This document shows, one piece after another, positions 15,805 to 20,050 of a DNA stretch of 20,050 bases (position 1 is its first letter; each line of letters opens with the position of its first letter). The translations under genes and the position numbers were made by a program. Source of the stretch: Desulfovibrio sp. OttesenSCG-928-G15 (lineage in GTDB: Bacteria; Desulfobacterota; Desulfovibrionia; Desulfovibrionales; Desulfovibrionaceae); contig JAJDIC010000035.1 in the NCBI GenBank assembly GCA_030266525.1, forward strand, positions 1 to 20,050, in the 5' to 3' direction. The notes under the pieces are model-generated. The model ran no database searches and had not been told where the DNA came from. It saw only the letters and a program-made list of their open reading frames with translations.

Positions 15805-17283
15805 TCAGTATTCATTATCTTCCAGGTTCAGGGTGTTTGTTGCCACTTCTTGCAGGAACATGCGGTCGTGTTCTACCAGCACCATAGTTGGTTGGTATTG
15901 CCGGATCAGGGTTTCAATCTGCATGCGCGACAGCACGTCGATAAAGTTCAGCGGTTCATCCCATACGTAGAGGTGGGCCTCTTCGCACAGGCTGGCCGAC
16001 AGCAGCACCTTTTTTTTCTGACCGGCGCTGAACTCGGCCATATCCGTATCACACTGTTTACGCTCAAAGCCAAAGCGGTGGAGTACAGCCCGGAACAGGT
16101 TTTCATCAATGCCCCGTTCGCGGGCGAAGTTTTTCAGCTTTCCGGCCAGAAAAGAGGTATCCTGCGGCACATAGGAAACGCGCAAGGCTTTGGGCAGATA
16201 CAACGTGCCCTGAAAATCCACGGGCTGACCGACCAGCAGCTTGAGTAGGGTGGATTTTCCGCTGCCGTTTTTACCACACAGGGCCAGGCGTTCGCCTTGC
16301 ATCAGGCTGAACGTGATGTTGCGCAGCACGGTGTTTTTGCCGTAGCTCACGCCGATCTCGCGACACTCTGCCAGCCTTTTGCTGTGAAAGGTCAGGGTGC
16401 GCATGGAGAGCGGGGCCTCGTTTTCCAGATTGCGCAAAAGCTGCGCTTTTTCTTCCACCCCCTTGTTGCGTCTGGCTTCCACTGACTTGGCCCGCTGCAT
16501 CATTTTTGCCGCCTTATGACCAATGAAGCCGCGATCCACCGGCCCGTTGCCGAATTTGCCCTTTTCCGCCGTGCGCGACCACTCGGCGCTGCGCCGGGCG
16601 CTTTGCTCCAGGCGGGCGATGTCCTTTTGTAATCTGTCGTTTTCCGCTGCCTCGCATTTGTTTTGCCGCTCCCGGTTTTCCTGCCACGAGCTGAAATTGC
16701 CGCGCTGCAATTCCACGCTCGTCCTGTTGATGGACAGAACATGGTCGATGCAACTGTCCAGCAGGCTCCGGTCATGCGAGACAAGAATAAACCCTTTTTT
16801 GGAGCGCAGGTACGCGCCCACGGCCTGTCTGGCCCGCGCGTCCAGGTGGCTTGTCGGTTCGTCAATAAGCAGGAAGTTGTCACCCCGCAGGAACAGGGCC
16901 GCGAGCAGGAGTTTTGTGGCTTCTCCGCCGCTCAGGGAACGGAACGAACGCTCGAGGGTTTCCAGCGAAAGGTCCAGCAAAGAGGCTTCACGCTCCAGCT
17001 CCCATACTTCCAGATCCCGGCAAATACTCTTGGCCACGGCAAGTCCGTTTTGCGCGGTATCGGCCACAGCGTAGGGGAAATACTCCATATTGACCGGTGT
17101 GCTGATGGAGCCGCTTGCGGTCAGTTCTCCCAGCAGCAGCTTGAGAAAAGTGGTCTTTCCGCGCCCGTTGCGACCGACAAGTCCCAGTTTCCAGCTGGTA
17201 TCGAGTTGCAGGGAAATATTGTCAAAAATTGGCTGCCCGCCTTCGTGGGCGAAGCTGAGGTTGGCTAGAGAGATCATGGCCAT
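15805..17283 (-). CDS. ABC-F ribosomal protection protein, Lsa-like
   Basis: The 492-residue protein has two ATP-binding domains and no membrane segments. Domain 1 has Walker A GRNGRGKT (37-44), signature LSGGE (117-121) and Walker B LLIDEPTSHLD (138-148). An inter-domain linker (about 190-290) includes RLEQSARRSAEW and GFIGHKAAKMMQRAKSVEARR. Domain 2 has GKNGSGKS (327-334), FSAGQKKKVLL and VWDEPLNFIDVLSRMQIE. The linker, the WDEPLN(F/Y)ID motif and the length match Lsa proteins, which dislodge lincosamides, pleuromutilins and streptogramin A from the ribosome. The start MAMISL (17283) has GGAGG at 8-base spacing; the frame open to 17529 is leader. Resistance is predicted by family, not shown. 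The gene is monocistronic and its leader carries an attenuator. Lsa-type proteins are best known from Gram-positive bacteria. Confidence 0.9.
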   Translation of the reverse strand: MAMISLANLSFAHEGGQPIFDNISLQLDTSWKLGLVGRNGRGKTTFLKLLLGELTASGSISTPVNMEYFPYAVADTAQNGLAVAKSICRDLEVWELEREASLLDLSLETLERSFRSLSGGEATKLLLAALFLRGDNFLLIDEPTSHLDARARQAVGAYLRSKKGFILVSHDRSLLDSCIDHVLSINRTSVELQRGNFSSWQENRERQNKCEAAENDRLQKDIARLEQSARRSAEWSRTAEKGKFGNGPVDRGFIGHKAAKMMQRAKSVEARRNKGVEEKAQLLRNLENEAPLSMRTLTFHSKRLAECREIGVSYGKNTVLRNITFSLMQGERLALCGKNGSGKSTLLKLLVGQPVDFQGTLYLPKALRVSYVPQDTSFLAGKLKNFARERGIDENLFRAVLHRFGFERKQCDTDMAEFSAGQKKKVLLSASLCEEAHLYVWDEPLNFIDVLSRMQIETLIRQYQPTMVLVEHDRMFLQEVATNTLNLEDNEY

Positions 17284-17405
17284 ATGAATATCCTCCCGGT
17301 GGCTGTTTTGAACGATAACAGCCGTGCTCCGGCTCCGGCGGCAAACCGGAGGCGCATAAAAAAAGACTGCCGGAAACTTCCTTTCCGCAGTCTTCGTATG
17401 CACAT
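17274..17405 (-). CDS. Possible leader ORF spanning the attenuator and overlapping the ABC-F start
   Basis: An ATG at 17405-17403 opens a 43-codon frame (MCIRRLRKGSF...) that crosses the terminator hairpin and stops at a TGA (17276-17274) just inside the ABC-F gene. The predicted peptide is very basic. Ribosome-sensing leader ORFs are known upstream of several ABC-F genes, so translation here could alter the hairpin. The ribosome site (GGCGGCG) is poor, and the frame may be chance. Confidence 0.25.
   Translation of the reverse strand: MCIRRLRKGSFRQSFFMRLRFAAGAGARLLSFKTATGRIFIWP
17358..17394 (-). terminator. Intrinsic terminator (attenuator) in the ABC-F leader
   Basis: On the minus strand AAGACTG and the adjacent TTTCC-pairing segment form a stem of about 13 bp. 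Plus-strand positions 17382-17394 pair with 17363-17376, with one bulged base at 17370 and a 5-base loop, and a U7 tract (17364-17358) follows immediately. It sits about 75 bases upstream of the ABC-F start codon and points towards it. It would therefore stop transcription before the gene unless antibiotic-stalled ribosomes or another signal melt it. Confidence 0.8.
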
Positions 17406-17409
17406 AGCG

Positions 17410-17439
17410 CCGCCACAAAAAGTGGCGGGCCTTTGGCCC
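17410..17439 (-). promoter_or_regulatory. Two mutually exclusive small hairpins upstream of the attenuator
   Basis: CCGCCAC (17410-17416) pairs with GTGGCGG (17422-17428) around an A5 loop. GGGCC (17427-17431) pairs with GGCCC (17435-17439) around a 3-base loop. They share bases 17427-17428, so forming one fully weakens the other. This is the kind of arrangement expected in a switching leader, although I could not identify a clear antiterminator that pairs with the terminator arms. Confidence 0.4.
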
Positions 17440-17536
17440 AAAAACAGGTAAAGCGAAATTCCCGCAGGCCGCGCAACAGTCAGGACGTATTCGCCCTGGC
17501 GTTGTTACGGCGCAAAAAACACTGTGCAATCAGGTT

Positions 17537-17770
17537 TTAGCGGGAATTCTTCATGTGGCCCTGTCCTGTTGAGGTTCCTGAAATCTCTACCGGGCCTTTC
17601 CTACCGGGGAACCTGGCCTGCGTCAAGCTGTCTTTACCTTTTCCAAACTCGGGAGCGGCGTCGCGCAAATACTGCAATCCCCGGGCAACGTGTTTTGACG
17701 CTTCTGCAAGAACAAATGCCTGTATCTCTCCTGGGGACTTGACTTGTTTCAAATAGTGTTGAACTATCAA
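17537..17770 (-). CDS. Unassigned small open frame between ABC-F leader and arsR
   Basis: Outside the arsR antisense region the minus strand stays open for about 75 codons, ending TAA at 17537. The text includes SPGEIQAFVLAEASKHVARG and LQYLRDAAPEFGKGKDSL, which looks like a plausible amphipathic helical peptide. I recognise no family. Only TTG starts exist (17770 or 17752), no ribosome site is visible, and the 5' end coincides with the arsR promoter. It may be a gene remnant or simply a chance open stretch; otherwise this interval holds only promoter signals. Confidence 0.25.
   Translation of the reverse strand: MIVQHYLKQVKSPGEIQAFVLAEASKHVARGLQYLRDAAPEFGKGKDSLTQARFPGRKGPVEISGTSTGQGHMKNSR
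17739..17767 (+). promoter_or_regulatory. arsR promoter with overlapping palindromic operator
   Basis: TTGACT (17739-17744) is followed after 17 bases by AACTAT (17762-17767), a plausible though imperfect sigma70 pair. The dyad ATAGT-GTTGA-ACTAT (17753-17767) covers the -10, where an ArsR-type repressor would block initiation. Transcription would begin at about 17774, the arsR start codon itself, which fits the absence of a ribosome site. Confidence 0.5.
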
Positions 17771-17773
17771 TCT

Positions 17774-18133
17774 ATGAAAACACACGAAGCGACAAAAATC
17801 TTTGAAGCCCTGTCTTCCGATGTACGCCTGGACCTGTTCCGGCTGCTGGTGCGCAACGCGCCGGACGGTATGGTGGCCGGTGAAATTTCCGACCAGTTGG
17901 CTATTCCTTCCACCAACCTGTCCTTTCATCTGAAAGCGGTGGTGCACAGCGGGCTGGTCAGCGTGGAGCGCGAGGGACGCTTCATGCGCTACCGGGCCAA
18001 TATACCGCTGATGCTGGACATGATCGCCTACCTGACCTCGGAGTGCTGTTCCGGCAACCCGGAGCAATGCCGGAGGTTTCGCGATTCCAGCCAGGTTTCC
18101 CAGGCATTTTTGCCGCCTGTCGGGGCGAAGTAA
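17774..18133 (+). CDS. arsR: ArsR/SmtB family metalloid-responsive repressor
   Basis: The 119-residue winged-helix repressor has the typical ArsR N-terminal helix (ATKIFEALSSDVRLDLFRLL), a DNA-recognition helix (AGEISDQLAIPSTNLSFHLKAVVHSGLV, about 35-62) and the wing (VEREGRFMRYRAN). The C-terminal TSECCSGNPEQC supplies Cys91, Cys92 and Cys99. This arrangement resembles ArsR proteins that bind As(III) or Sb(III) through a C-terminal three-cysteine site, not the CVC site of the plasmid type. Metal binding should release it from the palindrome over its own promoter. I chose ATG 17774; the frame is open from a TTG at 17744 but family alignment begins at MKTHEATK. No ribosome site is visible, so it may be leaderless. 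It probably controls the permease and thioredoxin-like genes downstream. Confidence 0.88.
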   Translation: MKTHEATKIFEALSSDVRLDLFRLLVRNAPDGMVAGEISDQLAIPSTNLSFHLKAVVHSGLVSVEREGRFMRYRANIPLMLDMIAYLTSECCSGNPEQCRRFRDSSQVSQAFLPPVGAK

Positions 18134-18317
18134 CCGGGAGCGGGGCGGGTGCGCAAGCCGGCAAAACAGTGCCGTTGCGCCGAAATCTCTCCATAGCCGC
18201 CAGGCTGCGCTTGCGCTGGAGCGGCATGCTCTCCCCATGCTGGACAGTCGTGTACGAGGGAGTGGCGAATAGTTAGACCGTTCATCATATACAAAGCTTT
18301 CAATAAAGGTGCATACA
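18134..18317 (+). other. Gap between arsR and the permease gene
   Basis: This 184-base gap holds an imperfect hairpin (GCCGCCAG about 18196-18203 pairing with CTGG-A-GCGGC about 18216-18225) and no evident gene. A TATACA at 18288-18293 lacks a matching -35. The permease may be read from the arsR promoter or from a second one I cannot confirm. Confidence 0.35.
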
Positions 18318-19484
18318 ATGGCTGCGAACCCGGAACCTTCTTGCTGCTGTGCCGCCTCTTCCGCCAGTCCCGTTACGCAAGGAGAGGCAGAAACGCCCGA
18401 CGCGCCAGACTCTCCCGGCAAGGCCGGCGGAAACTGGAATGTCCGTTATTTCGCGATTGTCATCGCTTTGTCAGCGCTATGGTGCCTGGTGTATTCGTAT
18501 ATTTTCGACGCCGCGCACTGGCTGGTTTTCGGCCTTTTCGGTTTTGCCGCAGACTCGCACGCCGGTGCTTCGCTGGAGTTTTTTCTGTACGATACGGTGA
18601 AAATTCTCATGCTTCTGGTGGCGCTCATCTACGCCATTGCCTGGATACGGGCTTCGCTCAATGTAGAGCGGGTGCGCGATTTTCTGGCTGGAAAGCGGCG
18701 CGGCTTCGGCTATTTTCTCGGTGCCCTGTTCGGGTCGGTTACGCCATTTTGTTCCTGTTCCAGTATTCCGCTTTTTCTTGGATTTACCACGGCCCGCATA
18801 CCTGTAGGCATAACCATGGCCTTTTTGATCACCTCGCCCCTGATCAACGAAATCGCGGTGGTGCTGCTTTGGGGGCTGCTTGGCTGGAAATTCACGGTGA
18901 TGTATGTTCTGGTCGGCATGACCGCAGGCATTATCGGCGGCTTTGTCATGGACTGGCTCAAGGCGGAGCGCTGGTTGCAGCCCTTTATCCATGAAGCCAT
19001 GCGCGATACCCCGGGCCATCAGGTGGCTACGGAAAACGGCGAAGCGCAAAAGCTGACCGTCCGCCAGCGCCATCGCTTCGCTTATGGCGAAACAGCCATG
19101 ATTTTCCGGCGAGTCTGGAAGTGGGTTATTATCGGCGTAGGCATTGGCGCAGGTTTGCATGGATTCGTACCGGAAAACTGGTTCGCGCAAAACCTGGGGG
19201 CAGGGGAGTGGTGGTCTGTTCCGGTCTCGGTTTTTGTGGCAATTCCTCTGTATTCCAACGTGACCGGCATTATTCCGATTATGGAAAGTCTGCTGGTCAA
19301 GGGCCTGCCCATAGGCACGACCATGGCCTTTTGCATGAGCGCCGTTGCCGCCAGCATTCCGGAAGTGATGATGTTACGTCAGATAATGACCATCAGGCTG
19401 CAAGCCGCGTTTATCGGTTACCTTTGGCTCATGTTCACCCTGGTAGGCTGGCTGTTTAACATACTTGGCCCGTATATTGTGTGA
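18318..19484 (+). CDS. ArsP/DUF318 family permease
   Basis: The 388-residue membrane protein has about eight transmembrane segments in two related halves separated by a charged cytoplasmic loop (about 211-260). The first half carries the family motif TPFCSCSSIPLF (141-152, with Cys145 and Cys147) followed by ITMAFLITSPLINEIAVV. The second half repeats the pattern with IPLYSNVTGIIPIM and MAFCMSAVAASIPEVMML. ArsP, a member of this family, exports trivalent methylated organoarsenicals; other members are linked to metals. The N terminus has an unusual triple cysteine (residues 9-11) before a Pro/Ser-rich linker. The ATG 18318 has AAAGG at 8-base spacing; an in-frame GTG nine bases upstream overlaps that site. 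ArsR upstream and a CxxC protein downstream support metalloid efflux, but the exact substrate is unknown. Confidence 0.85.
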   Translation: MAANPEPSCCCAASSASPVTQGEAETPDAPDSPGKAGGNWNVRYFAIVIALSALWCLVYSYIFDAAHWLVFGLFGFAADSHAGASLEFFLYDTVKILMLLVALIYAIAWIRASLNVERVRDFLAGKRRGFGYFLGALFGSVTPFCSCSSIPLFLGFTTARIPVGITMAFLITSPLINEIAVVLLWGLLGWKFTVMYVLVGMTAGIIGGFVMDWLKAERWLQPFIHEAMRDTPGHQVATENGEAQKLTVRQRHRFAYGETAMIFRRVWKWVIIGVGIGAGLHGFVPENWFAQNLGAGEWWSVPVSVFVAIPLYSNVTGIIPIMESLLVKGLPIGTTMAFCMSAVAASIPEVMMLRQIMTIRLQAAFIGYLWLMFTLVGWLFNILGPYIV

Positions 19485-19511
19485 CACATCCTTTGAAGCA
19501 GGAGTAAAATA

Positions 19512-19778
19512 ATGGAAATTACAGTGTTCGGTCCCGGCTGCGCCCGCTGTACTGAAACGGAAATGATGGTGAAAGAAGTTGCCGCCGCCAAAGGCGGGGA
19601 TATCACTGTGCATAAGGTGACGGACCTCAAGGAAATGATGGTCGCCGGAGTTATGGCTACTCCGGCGGTGTCCGTGGACGGGGTCATGAAATGCAAGGGC
19701 AGGGTACCGGACCGGGAAGAAGTCGCGGCCTGGATTGACGGTGCAGCGCCTTCCTCTGCCGTTCCCGAAAGACATTGA
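19512..19778 (+). CDS. Small thioredoxin-like protein (redox-active disulfide protein 2 type)
   Basis: The 88-residue protein has a minimal thioredoxin fold: MEITVFGPGCARCTETEMMV with a CxxC active site (Cys10, Cys13), a central HKVTDLKEMMVAGVMATPAV containing the cis-Pro loop (TPAV), and a last strand with VDGVMKCKG (third Cys). Proteins of this kind recur beside ArsP-type permeases and ArsR regulators. They may reduce or hand over thiol-bound metalloid or keep the permease cysteines reduced (inference). The start has AGGAG at suitable spacing, 27 bases after the permease stop, so the two are co-transcribed. Confidence 0.88.
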   Translation: MEITVFGPGCARCTETEMMVKEVAAAKGGDITVHKVTDLKEMMVAGVMATPAVSVDGVMKCKGRVPDREEVAAWIDGAAPSSAVPERH

Positions 19779-19835
19779 TGACTGTTCCGGCGGCAGGGTG
19801 GATTTTGTCATGGACCTGGAACAGGAAGCCCTCAG

Positions 19836-20050
19836 ATGGCACTACCGCAAATAAGAGACGCGACGCCCTATGATGTGGCGGGCATGTTCGAGCTTCGCTG
19901 CTCGGTCAAGGAAAACCACCTGTCGCGCGAAGAGCTGGCCGAAAGAGACATTACGCCGGAAAACGTGCGTCTGATGCTTGCCAGCGGCGAGTACATCGCG
20001 CTGGTAGCTATTGTTGACGGCATGATCGCGGGTTTTACCATGGCCCTGAT
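19836..20050 (+). CDS. GNAT family N-acetyltransferase, N-terminal part (cut by right edge)
   Basis: The frame starts MALPQIRDATPYDVAGMFEL, a typical GNAT opening strand and helix. It continues through LRCSVKENHLSREELAERDI, ENVRLMLASGEYIALVAIVD and GMIAGFTMAL, the second and third strands of the acetyl-CoA fold. The acetyl-CoA binding loop would lie beyond the window. The ATG at 19836 has AGGAAG at 7-base spacing, 57 bases after the thioredoxin-like gene, so it may be part of the same operon. The substrate cannot be told from this part. Confidence 0.8.
   Translation, partial: MALPQIRDATPYDVAGMFELRCSVKENHLSREELAERDITPENVRLMLASGEYIALVAIVDGMIAGFTMAL

Noticed and set aside
19741..19851. Short plus-strand frame from a GTG, ending DFVMDLEQEALRWHYRK, between the thioredoxin-like gene and the GNAT gene
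   Set aside because: It overlaps both neighbours, has no ribosome site and is only 36 codons; possibly a gene remnant, but nothing supports translation.

Overview
The window reads as a moderately GC-rich Gram-negative genome. An outer-membrane capsule export system, a lipoprotein and a LeuE-type exporter support the Gram-negative call. A Desulfovibrio-like gut or anaerobic lineage is my guess from the overall flavour and cannot be proved from sequence alone.

Region 1 (1-14658, all minus strand) is a capsule locus. In transcription order it holds: a divergent Stealth-family protein whose catalytic motifs are lost; a canonical Stealth sugar-phosphate transferase overlapping it by 8 bases; a polysaccharide deacetylase; a small lipoprotein of unknown role; kpsM, kpsT, kpsE and kpsD, joined by ATGA overlaps or abutting ends; and a large reducing type I polyketide synthase (KS-AT-DH-degenerate CMT-pseudoKR-ER, continuing off the left edge). 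The PKS reading frame is broken twice: a frameshift at a run of eight C after the KS core, and an in-frame TAG inside the ER domain. A good sigma70-like promoter lies upstream of the first Stealth gene. A structured gap of about 280 bases separates the deacetylase from the lipoprotein-kps operon. The kps genes would export a phosphodiester-type polysaccharide made by the Stealth enzyme. The PKS could supply a lipid or acyl decoration, but that link is inference from position only.

Region 2 (14659-17530) has a divergent leucine exporter gene (leuE, plus strand) converging on an Lsa-type ABC-F ribosome protection gene (minus strand). Between them lie a nearly perfect 130-base inverted repeat that begins just before the leuE stop codon, then a hairpin-rich G-rich spacer. 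The ABC-F gene has a leader with a strong intrinsic terminator about 75 bases before its start, as expected for antibiotic-responsive attenuation.

Region 3 (17537-20050) is a plus-strand metalloid-type module. It has an ArsR repressor with a three-cysteine metal site and a palindrome over its promoter, an ArsP/DUF318 permease with a CSC motif, and a small CxxC thioredoxin-like protein. A GNAT acetyltransferase follows, cut by the right edge. The stretch 17537-17770 is open on the minus strand and unassigned.

No rRNA, tRNA, CRISPR array or recognisable transposase was seen.
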